This document shows, one piece after another, positions 6,742 to 14,305 of a stretch of 15,551 nucleotides of DNA (its first letter is position 1; each line of letters begins with the position of its first letter). A program made the position numbers and the translations under genes. A model generated the notes under the pieces. That model ran no database searches. It was not told the origin of the DNA and saw only the letters and a program-made list of their open reading frames with translations. The stretch comes from JAEZAF01 sp964395665 (GTDB taxonomy: Bacteria; Chloroflexota; Anaerolineae; Aggregatilineales; Phototrophicaceae), in NCBI GenBank assembly GCA_964395665.1, contig CAYNDH010000108.1, forward strand, positions 1-15,551, written 5' to 3'.

Positions 6742-7941
6742 TTATTCCAGTTCGTCGCTGTGTTCTTCGATGCGGCGGCGCAGACGGCGCAGGCGTCCGT
6801 AATCAGGGCGGATACGGTTAAACAGGTCGGCATAGCGGCGCATGAACCGGACCAGCCATGTGCGGATGGCGCTGCGTGCGTAAGTTGCCTGACGGCGCTG
6901 CGGGCCGAAGCGGTTCTGCGGTTTGTTATCGCTCCACTGGACGACCATTGCCGCCCATGTCAGGCCGCCACCGAAGCCGATAAACGCCAGATGGTCACCG
7001 GGCTGAAGCCGATTCTGCTCAACAGCTTCGACCAGTGCAATCGGGATCGATGCGGCTGACGTGTTGCCGTAGCGGTCGATATTGGTGACGAAGCGCTCAC
7101 GATCCATATCCAGCGACCGGGCCGCCGCCTGAATGATGCGCTCGTTGGCCTGATGCGGGACAATCAGCCTGAGCTGTGATAATTCGATATTGGCAAGCTG
7201 TACAGCTTCACGGATGCTTTCGCCGATCACACGGGTCGCGAATTTAAAGACCTCACCGCCTGCCATGTGCATCTTGTGCATCCGGTGGCCTTCCGGCGTG
7301 ATCCCGGCCAGCGCCCGATCCAGACTGCCGATGGACGGAATGCCGAGCAGATCCTGACCGGAACCGTCCGAACGCAGGACGGATGACATGACGCCGCCGG
7401 GGGTCTCATGTGCACGCAGCACCACCGCCCCTGCGCCGTCTCCGAACAGGATACAGGTGGAGCGGTCCTGCCAGTCGAGTACGCGGCTCATCGTCTCTGA
7501 CCCGATGACCAGTGCCGTATCGATGCTGCCGGAGCGGATGGCCTGTGCTGCCATATCGACCGCGTACACGAAACCAGAACACGCAGCGCTGAGGTCGAAG
7601 GCCCCGGCATAACCTGCGCCGAGCATGTTCTGAATCAGGCTGGCCGTGCTGGGGAAGATGTTATCCGGCGTAGAGGTCGCGACAATGATCAGATCCAGCA
7701 CATCCGGCAGGATGTCGGCGGTATCCAGTGCGCGTTGTGCCGCCTTGAATCCGAGTGATGAGGTGGTCTCGCGCTCATTGGCGATGTGACGCTGATGAAT
7801 ACCGGTGCGCTCGCGAATCCACTCATCGGTCGTTTCGGTGATCGCAGCCAGATCATCATTCGTCAGTATTCTTTCCGGAAGCGCCATACCCCAGCCGACG
7901 ATATGGGCATAGCGCTGCATATTGCCGTTATTGATGACCAT
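6742..7941 (-). CDS. fabH: 3-oxoacyl-ACP synthase III (FabH-type) with C-terminal extension
   Basis: Condenses an acyl-CoA starter with malonyl-ACP to begin fatty-acid synthesis. The 399-residue protein carries the catalytic triad of the KAS III thiolase fold: Cys121 in SAACSGFVYAVD, His263 in VPHQANERII and Asn293 in YGNTSAASIP. The closing glycine-rich motif FIGFGGGLTWAAMVV is also present. A typical FabH ends near residue 336. Here about 60 more residues follow (338-399), rich in Arg and aromatics with a terminal acidic stretch (RRIEEHSDELE), unlike the core. The start chosen (7941) has AGG upstream and overlaps the fabF end by 14 nt; an ATG at 7920 (MQRYAHIVGWG) is equally plausible. It is the second gene of a fabF-fabH operon. 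A family relative using another acyl starter cannot be excluded. Confidence 0.92.
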   Translation of the reverse strand: MVINNGNMQRYAHIVGWGMALPERILTNDDLAAITETTDEWIRERTGIHQRHIANERETTSSLGFKAAQRALDTADILPDVLDLIIVATSTPDNIFPSTASLIQNMLGAGYAGAFDLSAACSGFVYAVDMAAQAIRSGSIDTALVIGSETMSRVLDWQDRSTCILFGDGAGAVVLRAHETPGGVMSSVLRSDGSGQDLLGIPSIGSLDRALAGITPEGHRMHKMHMAGGEVFKFATRVIGESIREAVQLANIELSQLRLIVPHQANERIIQAAARSLDMDRERFVTNIDRYGNTSAASIPIALVEAVEQNRLQPGDHLAFIGFGGGLTWAAMVVQWSDNKPQNRFGPQRRQATYARSAIRTWLVRFMRRYADLFNRIRPDYGRLRRLRRRIEEHSDELE

Positions 7942-9193
7942 TTTGCCTGTGCGAATCGTATTTACCGAAGATAAGGACGGCGTTATGGCCGCCGAAGCCA
8001 AATGAATTGCTCATGGCGATGTTAATGGTGTGCGGCACGCCGATATGCGGCGTATAGTTCAGGTCGCAGGTGGGGTCCTGATGATCCAGATTAATCGTCG
8101 GCGGGATAAAGCTCTCGTTGATCGCTTTGATCGTCAGCACCGCTTCGACCGAACCCGCGCTGCCCATCAGATGGCCGGTCATGGACTTGGTCGAGCTGAT
8201 CGGGATCTCATAGGCGCGTTCGCCCAGTGCCTGCTTCATGGCGGTGGTCTCGCTGCGGTCGTTCAGCTCGGTACTCGTCCCGTGCGCGTTGATGTAATCA
8301 AGGTCTTCGACGGTCTTACCCGCATCCTGCAGGGCGCGCAGCATCGCCATAGCCGCCCCTTCGCCGGTATCCAGCGGCGCAGTGATATGGTGCGCATCTG
8401 AAGTATGGCCGTAGCCTAAAATTTCGGCGTAGATCTTCGCTCCACGGTCGAGCGCGTGCTGAAGTTCTTCCAGCATCAGGATCGCCGCGCCTTCTGCCAC
8501 GACGAAGCCGTCGCGCTCAATATCGAAGGGGCGCGAGGCTTTCTCCGGTTCATCGTTGCGGCGCGAAATCGCCTGCATGTTATTGAAACCGGTCATGGTC
8601 AGCCCTTCCAGCGCGGCTTCTGTGCTGCCAGCCATCGCCGCGATCACCTGACCGCGCCGGATCATCTCCACCGCTTCACCGATGCAGTTATTGCCGGTGG
8701 CGCAGGCCGTGGAGAGCGCGAAATTCGGCCCGCGCAGCCCGTAGATCATCGAAATACGCGCCGATGCCGCATCGGGCAGCATCATCGGCACCAGCAGCGG
8801 GCTGACGGCCTTATTACCGCGTTCGATAAACTGCACCATGCTGGAGAAGATCGTCGAGATCCCGCCAATACCCGTACCGATCACGACGCCGACATCGTAT
8901 CGGTTTTCTGGTGTGATCCTAAGTCCGCTGTCCTCAAATGCCTGCTGCGCCGCGACCAGCGCTAACTGGGTCATGCGGTCGGTGCGCCTTGCTTCGCGGC
9001 GACCGAGTACGGCATCAGGATCGAAGTTCCTGACCTCACCGCCAAAGCGTACATCAAGATGACTGGGATCAAACCGGGTGATCGGCCCAATGCCGCTGAT
9101 ACCATTTGCCGTGTTGTGCCAGGCTTCCTCAACAGTGTTCCCGGTCGGGCAGACAATGCCCATTCCTGTGACCACAACCCGCTTACGTTCCAA
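7928..9193 (-). CDS. fabF: 3-oxoacyl-ACP synthase II (FabF-type)
   Basis: The elongating condensing enzyme of type II fatty-acid synthesis, joining acyl-ACP and malonyl-ACP in the cytoplasm. The 421-residue sequence is collinear with FabF. It has VVVTGMGIVCPTGN at the N-terminus, nucleophile Cys164 in STACATGNN, and His304 in INAHGTST. Lys336 and His341 are in SSTKSMTGHLMGSAG, and SNSFGFGGHNA is near the end. The initiation codon is TTG, preceded at 8 nt by GAGGAG; no in-frame ATG lies nearby. A promoter is at 9331-9359, leaving a leader of about 130 nt. fabH follows with a slight overlap. acpP, fabD and fabG, often neighbours, are not present here. Confidence 0.96.
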   Translation of the reverse strand: MERKRVVVTGMGIVCPTGNTVEEAWHNTANGISGIGPITRFDPSHLDVRFGGEVRNFDPDAVLGRREARRTDRMTQLALVAAQQAFEDSGLRITPENRYDVGVVIGTGIGGISTIFSSMVQFIERGNKAVSPLLVPMMLPDAASARISMIYGLRGPNFALSTACATGNNCIGEAVEMIRRGQVIAAMAGSTEAALEGLTMTGFNNMQAISRRNDEPEKASRPFDIERDGFVVAEGAAILMLEELQHALDRGAKIYAEILGYGHTSDAHHITAPLDTGEGAAMAMLRALQDAGKTVEDLDYINAHGTSTELNDRSETTAMKQALGERAYEIPISSTKSMTGHLMGSAGSVEAVLTIKAINESFIPPTINLDHQDPTCDLNYTPHIGVPHTINIAMSNSFGFGGHNAVLIFGKYDSHRQNGHQ

Positions 9194-9304
9194 GGGGTTT
9201 ACTCCTCATTGGCTGAAGGCCGCCTCTGATTACTGTGCGGTTTCGAATGAACGAAATAAAAACGCAGAATCAGCAAAATTAACTGACTGATATGCCAACG
9301 ACGG

Positions 9305-9320
9305 GTGATTGATCCATCAC
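9305..9320. promoter_or_regulatory. Small inverted repeat in the fabF leader, possible operator
   Basis: GTGAT (9305-9309) and ATCAC (9316-9320) are exact inverted half-sites 6 bp apart, located just after the predicted fabF transcription start (about +5 to +20). The position would suit a repressor site, for instance for a lipid-responsive regulator. The arms are short and the chance of coincidence is considerable. Confidence 0.3.
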
Positions 9321-9330
9321 TGGCACGTCT

Positions 9331-9359
9331 ATTATACGTCGCAGCCTCACATGTGGTAA
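9331..9359 (-). promoter_or_regulatory. Sigma-70-type promoter for the fabF-fabH operon
   Basis: Read on the minus strand: TTACCA (9359-9354), a 17-bp spacer, then a perfect TATAAT (9336-9331). Transcription would start near 9325, running into fabF after a leader of about 130 nt. Confidence 0.6.
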
Positions 9360-9426
9360 CACTGGGATATGCGATCTGTGACGACAGCGGGCCTGCATGG
9401 GCGGCTGCAACATCATCGCCCCGGCG

Positions 9427-9455
9427 TATATCCGCGCACAGGGCTGTGCTATAAT
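9427..9455 (+). promoter_or_regulatory. Extended -10 promoter for the SDR gene
   Basis: TATAAT at 9450-9455 is preceded by TGC (9447-9449), giving an extended -10 element (TGNTATAAT). The -35 region 17 bp upstream (TATATC, 9427-9432) is poor, which extended -10 promoters tolerate. The predicted leader to the ATG at 9517 is about 55 nt. It diverges from the fabF promoter about 100 bp away. Confidence 0.55.
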
Positions 9456-9516
9456 AGCCAGCCTATCCGCCTTTCGGTATGTTATACCACGTCACCAGAC
9501 TGACGCTTCTCACACT

Positions 9517-10467
9517 ATGATTCTTATTACAGGGGCAACTGGCTTTATCGGTCGGCATCTGGTCCAGCGCCTGCTCGATGAAGGCCTGCCCGTCCGCATT
9601 CTGTTAACCGAACAGAAGGCAAAACGCCCACTGCCGTGGGAAAATCCCCCGGAAGTGATCATCGGCTCCATTCTGAATGAGGAAGACCTGTTTCGTGCTG
9701 TCAGTGGGGCGCATGTTGTCATTCATCTGGAAAATGCCCAGTGGTGGGGCCGCCGCCGTAATCTGGAGCGTATGGAACTGGTCGGCACGCGCAATCTGAC
9801 CACGGCGGCCCGGTCTGCCCGTGTGGGCCGCGTGATCACGATGAGCCATCTGGGGGCCTCACCGGCATCCGCCTTTAATCTGATCCGTGTCAAAGGTCAG
9901 GTGGAAGAAGCGGTGAAATCCAGCGGTCTGGCCTATACGATTCTGCGATCTGGCGTGGTGTTTGGCGCACAGGATGCGTTTATCAATCACATCGCCATGA
10001 TGATGAGTATGAATCCCTTCTTTTTCCTGATGCCAGGGCAGGGCGAAGTCGTGCTGCATCCGATCCATATCGACGATCTGGTGACGGCGCTGGTGCGGAC
10101 GCTCGATAATATCGACACGGTCGATCAGGTGATCGAGATCGGCGGGGCAGAATATGTCACCCTGCGCGAACTGCTGGCGACGGTGATGCGTATCCGTGGG
10201 ATGAGCCGCATTGTCGTGCCGATCCCGCCTTATATGCTGCGTTGGATGACCGCTATTTACAGTTGGGTGCTGCCGCGTGCGCTGATGACACCGCAGTGGC
10301 TGGACCTGCTGGCGGCCAATCGCACCGCCCGTATCGGCAATATCCACGAATATTTTGGCATTCAGCCCCGGCGATTTGAAGATACACTGATGACCTATAT
10401 GCCGCAGCAGAAGTATTTTCGTTCTGCACTGCGCTACGCCATCCGCCGCCGCCCGCGTGAGGAATAG
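9517..10467 (+). CDS. Atypical SDR, NAD(P)-binding NDUFA9/NmrA-like protein
   Basis: A 316-residue Rossmann-fold protein of the extended/atypical short-chain dehydrogenase group (NDUFA9-like, SDR_a5). MILITGATGFIGRHLV gives the glycine-rich nucleotide motif (TGATGFIG, 5-12). VIHLENAQW and the middle segment SGLAYTILRSGVVFGAQDAFINHI follow the family pattern, as does VVLHPIHIDDL. The usual active-site pair Tyr-x3-Lys is not intact: Lys126 in IRVKG is kept, but the position four before it is Leu122. The protein may therefore bind a dinucleotide without classical dehydrogenase chemistry. The start at 9517 is set by the Rossmann motif and the promoter at 9427-9455; no strong ribosome binding site is seen. 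Relatives act in quinone or isoprenoid-linked functions, but that is not shown here. Confidence 0.88.
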   Translation: MILITGATGFIGRHLVQRLLDEGLPVRILLTEQKAKRPLPWENPPEVIIGSILNEEDLFRAVSGAHVVIHLENAQWWGRRRNLERMELVGTRNLTTAARSARVGRVITMSHLGASPASAFNLIRVKGQVEEAVKSSGLAYTILRSGVVFGAQDAFINHIAMMMSMNPFFFLMPGQGEVVLHPIHIDDLVTALVRTLDNIDTVDQVIEIGGAEYVTLRELLATVMRIRGMSRIVVPIPPYMLRWMTAIYSWVLPRALMTPQWLDLLAANRTARIGNIHEYFGIQPRRFEDTLMTYMPQQKYFRSALRYAIRRRPREE

Positions 10468-10478
10468 GATGCAGCGGG

Positions 10479-10516
10479 GATCGCCAGAAGGCCGGACAGC
10501 CGGGAACCGGGCGATC
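10479..10516 (+). other. Hairpin-forming intergenic sequence
   Basis: GATCGCC (10479-10485) pairs with GGCGATC (10510-10516), and CCGG elements lie inside the loop. It follows the SDR gene by 12 nt and lacks a T-tract, so it may be a transcript-end hairpin but is not a clear intrinsic terminator. The remainder up to 10614 holds only a possible -10 (TACAAT, 10533-10538) without a matching -35. Confidence 0.35.
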
Positions 10517-10614
10517 TGAAAACATATCACCATACAATCATATGCCGGTGACAAACCGGATCAGCAGAAGCAGGACCGCAAACAGGCGAATATTACAGGG
10601 TTTAGGTCAGGGCT

Positions 10615-11511
10615 ATGAACGCAAACGACAATATCACGATTCGGACACTTCACACGCTGGATGAGATGTATGAGGCCGCCGATCTCCAGCGCATTTACTG
10701 GGGCAACGAGATCGAGTCGCTGGTCCCCGCGCATATGCTGTACACGATCGTCAGCTATGGCGGCCATGTGATCTGCGCCTTCGATGGAGATCACATGATC
10801 GGCCTGCTGATCGGCCTGCTGGGGACCAATGTCGAAGAGAGCCACCGGCCCGCGATGGCGAATCTGCTGATTGCATCCAAGCGTATGGTGGTACTGCCTG
10901 ATTACCGCAGCGGTGGGATCGGCCAGCGCCTGAAGCTTTTCCAGCGCGAACTGGCGGTCAAACAGGGGATTCGGCTGGTCGCATGGACGTTTGATCCGCT
11001 GCGTGCTCCAAACGCGCACCTGAACCTGCGTAAGCTGGGCGGGATTGGACAGGCGTATCAGGAAAATCTGTATGGGACGCGTGACGGTAACGGGCTGGCG
11101 CTGTTCGGTGTCTCGGATCGGCTCAAGCTCGAATGGTGGGTGACAAACCGTCGCGTTGAAGAACGTCTGACCGGCTCACGACCTGATCTGGCTTTGCCGC
11201 AGTATCTGGAAGCCAATGCGACGCTGATTAATCCGACACAGGCCGGGGCATCATTTGTGCTTCCAGCAGCGGAGACTCTCGGACCGGCGGGTGGGCTTGC
11301 GCTGGTCGAGATCCCGCTGAACTTTACGGCGATGATTGGGGATGATCCAACGCTGGCGCATGACTGGCAGCTTCATATCCGCGACGTGATGACGAAGCTG
11401 TTCAGGCTCGGATTCATCGCGACCGATTTCCTGCGCGAGATCCATGAAGGCCGGGATCGCGGGTTCTACGTCATGAGCTACGACTACGGCTTTGATCTCA
11501 GCATCGATTAA
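10615..11511 (+). CDS. GNAT-family acyltransferase, COG3375-like
   Basis: A 298-residue protein whose first half is a GNAT domain. The acyl-CoA pyrophosphate loop RSGGIGQRLK (R98, G101, G103) follows the strand SKRMVVLPDY. WTFDPLRAPNAHLNLRKLG (124-142) matches the hallmark of the COG3375 group, which is often encoded beside NSAR/OSBS enzymes. Residues 170-298 form a second domain of alternating strands ending in an acidic tail. In Geobacillus-type NSAR systems the partner GNAT attaches succinyl from succinyl-CoA to a D-amino acid; the same role is inferred here from the gene 51 bp downstream. The ATG at 10615 has only AGG-like sequence upstream. The family call is strong and the substrate is unproven. 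Confidence 0.85.
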   Translation: MNANDNITIRTLHTLDEMYEAADLQRIYWGNEIESLVPAHMLYTIVSYGGHVICAFDGDHMIGLLIGLLGTNVEESHRPAMANLLIASKRMVVLPDYRSGGIGQRLKLFQRELAVKQGIRLVAWTFDPLRAPNAHLNLRKLGGIGQAYQENLYGTRDGNGLALFGVSDRLKLEWWVTNRRVEERLTGSRPDLALPQYLEANATLINPTQAGASFVLPAAETLGPAGGLALVEIPLNFTAMIGDDPTLAHDWQLHIRDVMTKLFRLGFIATDFLREIHEGRDRGFYVMSYDYGFDLSID

Positions 11512-11562
11512 TTGTGAGCAGGGTATATCGACCTGATACACCCGTCAGAGCAAAGGATAACC

Positions 11563-12747
11563 ATGATGAGTCAATGGCAGTCGATTACAGTTGAACGCAT
11601 TCACCTGCATCCGGTCGGGCTGGAACTGGCCGAAAAACTGCGGACCAGCTATGGCGCAGAGCCGTTCAAGTCGGCGGTGATTGTCGAACTGATCACCAGC
11701 GACGGTGTGACGGGTTGGGGCGAAGCCCCGACCAAGATGAAGCCCAGCTATACCTATGAAACCGTCGGGACCGCGCTGCATGTGATGAGCGAATTCTTTA
11801 TCCCCGCGCTGACCGGCCAGACGATCGCCGCGCCGACTGATGTGCCGGGGCTGCTGCGGCGCTTTCGTGGGCATCCGGTCGCCAAATTTGCCGTCGAAGC
11901 GGCGGTGTGGGATGCATGGGCCAGGGCCAATCACCTGACGCTGGCTGAAGCTTTCGCCGCGCACCTGCCGAATCCCGACCAGCACAGGCCGAAAGGTTAC
12001 GCGGATGTCGGTGTGAGCATCGGCATTCAGGACAGCATCGAGGCGACGCTGGAGATCATCGCCAAACGACTGGAACAGGGCTATGGGCGTATCAAGCTCA
12101 AGATCGAACCCGGTTGGGATGTCGATCTGGCACGGGCGGTGCGGAAGGTCTATCCCGATATTTCGCTGATGCTGGATGCCAACAGCGCCTATACGCTGAA
12201 AGATGCCGATCACCTGAAGCAGCTCGATGACCTTAATCTGCTGATGCTGGAACAGCCGCTGGGGTTTGATGACATCTATGAACACGGCAAACTTCAGCCG
12301 CAGCTTGCTACGCCGATCTGTCTGGATGAGAGCATCCATTCCACCAACGATACCCGGCTTGCGCTCGAAATCGGCGCGTGCCGCATCATCAACCTCAAGC
12401 CGTCGCGGGTGGGCGGGTTTACGGAGAGCCTGAAGCTGTATCAGGTCTGTGTTGAGACGGAAACGCCGCTGTGGGTGGGTGGTATGCTGGAAACCGGCGT
12501 CGGACGGGCGGCGAATCTGGCGTTCGCGTCGCTGCCGGGGATCACGCTGCCGAGCGACATCTCCGCTACGGATCGCTATTACGCCCGCGATCTGACCAAC
12601 CCGCCGTTTGTGCTTGGCGACAGCAGCCGGATTTATACGCCGACCGCGCCGGGGATGGGTGTTGAAGTGGTGCGCGAACGGCTTGAGGAAGCGGAAAATC
12701 ACTGGCACGCCAATGATCCGTATCAGGTGCGGCACGCTGTTCGGTAG
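11563..12747 (+). CDS. N-acylamino-acid racemase / o-succinylbenzoate synthase family enzyme
   Basis: A 394-residue enolase-superfamily enzyme of the NSAR/OSBS (MenC-like) subfamily. It has the capping domain (1-130) and the barrel with all catalytic groups: the Lys-x-Lys pair K178/K180 in IKLKIEPG, metal ligands Asp205 (MLDANSAY), Glu230 (MLEQPL) and Asp255 (CLDES), and the opposite base Lys279 in NLKPSRVGG. The signature WVGGMLETGVGRAANLAFASLPG closes the site. Enzymes of this group either dehydrate SHCHC to o-succinylbenzoate for menaquinone or racemise N-succinyl amino acids, and some do both. No other men gene is nearby and a COG3375 GNAT precedes it, so racemisation is favoured. AAAGG lies 6 nt before the first of two tandem ATGs. 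Confidence 0.9.
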   Translation: MMSQWQSITVERIHLHPVGLELAEKLRTSYGAEPFKSAVIVELITSDGVTGWGEAPTKMKPSYTYETVGTALHVMSEFFIPALTGQTIAAPTDVPGLLRRFRGHPVAKFAVEAAVWDAWARANHLTLAEAFAAHLPNPDQHRPKGYADVGVSIGIQDSIEATLEIIAKRLEQGYGRIKLKIEPGWDVDLARAVRKVYPDISLMLDANSAYTLKDADHLKQLDDLNLLMLEQPLGFDDIYEHGKLQPQLATPICLDESIHSTNDTRLALEIGACRIINLKPSRVGGFTESLKLYQVCVETETPLWVGGMLETGVGRAANLAFASLPGITLPSDISATDRYYARDLTNPPFVLGDSSRIYTPTAPGMGVEVVRERLEEAENHWHANDPYQVRHAVR

Positions 12748-12758
12748 TATAGAGCGTA

Positions 12759-12778
12759 GGGCCGGATTCTTCTGGCCC
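12759..12778 (+). other. Hairpin between racemase and hydrolase genes
   Basis: GGGCC at 12759-12763 pairs with GGCCC at 12774-12778, and the stem extends inward through a G-T pair. No T-tract follows, so it is more likely an internal mRNA hairpin modulating expression within the gene run than a full terminator. Confidence 0.35.
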
Positions 12779-12810
12779 CCATATGTCTTCCTCTCAAGGG
12801 ACAAATCACG

Positions 12811-14280
12811 ATGCCTGACAACATTTACCCGTTCCCGCGCACATCACCGGAAGCGCAGGGCATCGCATCATCGGCGGTGCTGGACTTCATCGAAGCGCTG
12901 GACTCCCTGGATGAAACGCACAGCGTGATGATCCTGCGGCATGGGGCTGTGGTCGCTGAAGGCTGGTGGACGCCATACGCCCCGCAGCATCCGCATATGA
13001 TGTATTCGCTCAGCAAGAGCTTTACATCAACGGCGGTCGGGCTGGCCGTCAGTGAAGGCCGTTTCTCGCTCGATGATACGGTAGTGTCGTTTTTCCCGGA
13101 TGATGCCCCGGCGGAAATCAGCGAACATCTGGCCGCGATGCGTGTGCGCCACCTGCTGTCGATGTCCACCGGCCATGCGGTCGATACCATCCCGCCGATG
13201 CTGGAACGGGCGGATGGCCGCTGGATCAGAGTATTCTTCGAAGTCCCGGTGGAGCATCCGCCGGGGACGCATTTCCTCTACAATACCGGCGCGACCTATA
13301 TGCTGTCGGCCATTCTCCAGAAGACCACCGGCCAGATGCTGCTCGATTATCTTGTGCCGCGCCTGTTCGAACCGCTGGGCATCGAGCATCCGACGTGGCT
13401 TGAATCGCCAGAGGGTATCCATCTCGGTGGCACCGGCCTGAATATCCGCACAGAAGACATCGCACGCTTCGGTCAGCTTTATCTTCAGAAGGGGATGTGG
13501 CAGGGGAAGCAGATTATCCCCGAAACATGGGTGGCCGAAGCCACTGCATTTCAGATTTCGAATAGTCATGAAGAGAAGATCGACTGGAGACAGGGCTATG
13601 GTTATCAGTTCTGGCGCTGTCGGCATAACGCCTATCGCGGGGATGGCGCGTTCGGGCAGTTCTGCGTTGTGATGCCGGAACAGGATGTCGTGATCGCAAT
13701 CACCAGCGCGATCATGGATATGCAGACAACGCTCGATGACGTGTGGGAATTCCTGCTGCCTGCCATACAGCCTGACGCGCTGCCTGAAGATCCATCGGCA
13801 CATGGCAAGCTGAAAGACCGGCTTGCCGCGCTTCGTCATCCACCCATCGACGGACAGCCTGATTCGCCAACGGCGACAGCCGTCACCGGGCGGATCTATC
13901 GCTTCGAGAGCAATGACTACGCGTTCAGCACGATTCGGCTGGATTTTGACGAAACAGACGAAACAGCGGATGCAGCCTGCACCGTGACGGTGAGCTGGAG
14001 AGGAGAAGATCTGGTGATCCCGTGCGGATTCGGTGGCTGGCTGGCGGGGCGGATGCCGATGTTCAACGAGCGCTGGCTTATTGAGGATGCACCGATTGTC
14101 ACCAGCGGAGCATGGACTGCTGACGCCCGCTTTACGCTGGTCATCCGCTATTATGAAACACCGTTCGTCCAGACTCTGACCTGTCACTTCAGCGGTGACA
14201 ACCTGATGATGCATTCACAGGGGAATGTCAGCTTCGGCGTCGTCCCGGAGCCTGTACTGCTGACTGCGCGAGCTATATAA
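12811..14280 (+). CDS. Serine hydrolase, class C beta-lactamase-related
   Basis: A 489-residue protein. Residues 15-340 are a beta-lactamase/transpeptidase-fold hydrolase (COG1680). The nucleophile motif Ser66-x-x-Lys69 is in MMYSLSKSFTSTAVG, the Tyr157 motif in FLYNTGATYMLSAILQKTTG, and the third-motif region is RGDGAFGQF (276-284). About 140 further residues (350-489) form a strand-rich extra domain. No signal peptide or lipobox is visible, so a cytoplasmic location is likely, which disfavours a role as a secreted beta-lactamase. Relatives act as esterases, amidases or D-aminopeptidases. Placed 63 bp after the racemase, it could release or deacylate amino acids; this is inference. AAGGGA 9 nt upstream supports the ATG. 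Confidence 0.88.
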   Translation: MPDNIYPFPRTSPEAQGIASSAVLDFIEALDSLDETHSVMILRHGAVVAEGWWTPYAPQHPHMMYSLSKSFTSTAVGLAVSEGRFSLDDTVVSFFPDDAPAEISEHLAAMRVRHLLSMSTGHAVDTIPPMLERADGRWIRVFFEVPVEHPPGTHFLYNTGATYMLSAILQKTTGQMLLDYLVPRLFEPLGIEHPTWLESPEGIHLGGTGLNIRTEDIARFGQLYLQKGMWQGKQIIPETWVAEATAFQISNSHEEKIDWRQGYGYQFWRCRHNAYRGDGAFGQFCVVMPEQDVVIAITSAIMDMQTTLDDVWEFLLPAIQPDALPEDPSAHGKLKDRLAALRHPPIDGQPDSPTATAVTGRIYRFESNDYAFSTIRLDFDETDETADAACTVTVSWRGEDLVIPCGFGGWLAGRMPMFNERWLIEDAPIVTSGAWTADARFTLVIRYYETPFVQTLTCHFSGDNLMMHSQGNVSFGVVPEPVLLTARAI

Positions 14281-14305
14281 CCGGATTTAACCCCAGGAAG
14301 ACCCT

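Noticed and set aside
11545..12804. Open frame of 419 codons on the minus strand covering the racemase gene
   Set aside because: The sense strand encodes every enolase-superfamily catalytic residue; the antisense product is Arg/His/Gln-rich with no domain. Long antisense frames are expected in such G+C-rich codon usage.
13027..14214. Open frame of 395 codons on the minus strand inside the serine hydrolase gene
   Set aside because: It is antisense to a clear SxxK hydrolase; no ribosome binding site or recognisable motif was found.
12811..14280. Serine hydrolase considered as an antibiotic-resistance beta-lactamase
   Set aside because: There is no signal peptide, it carries an extra C-terminal domain, and its context is metabolic; the COG1680 family is dominated by esterases and peptidases.
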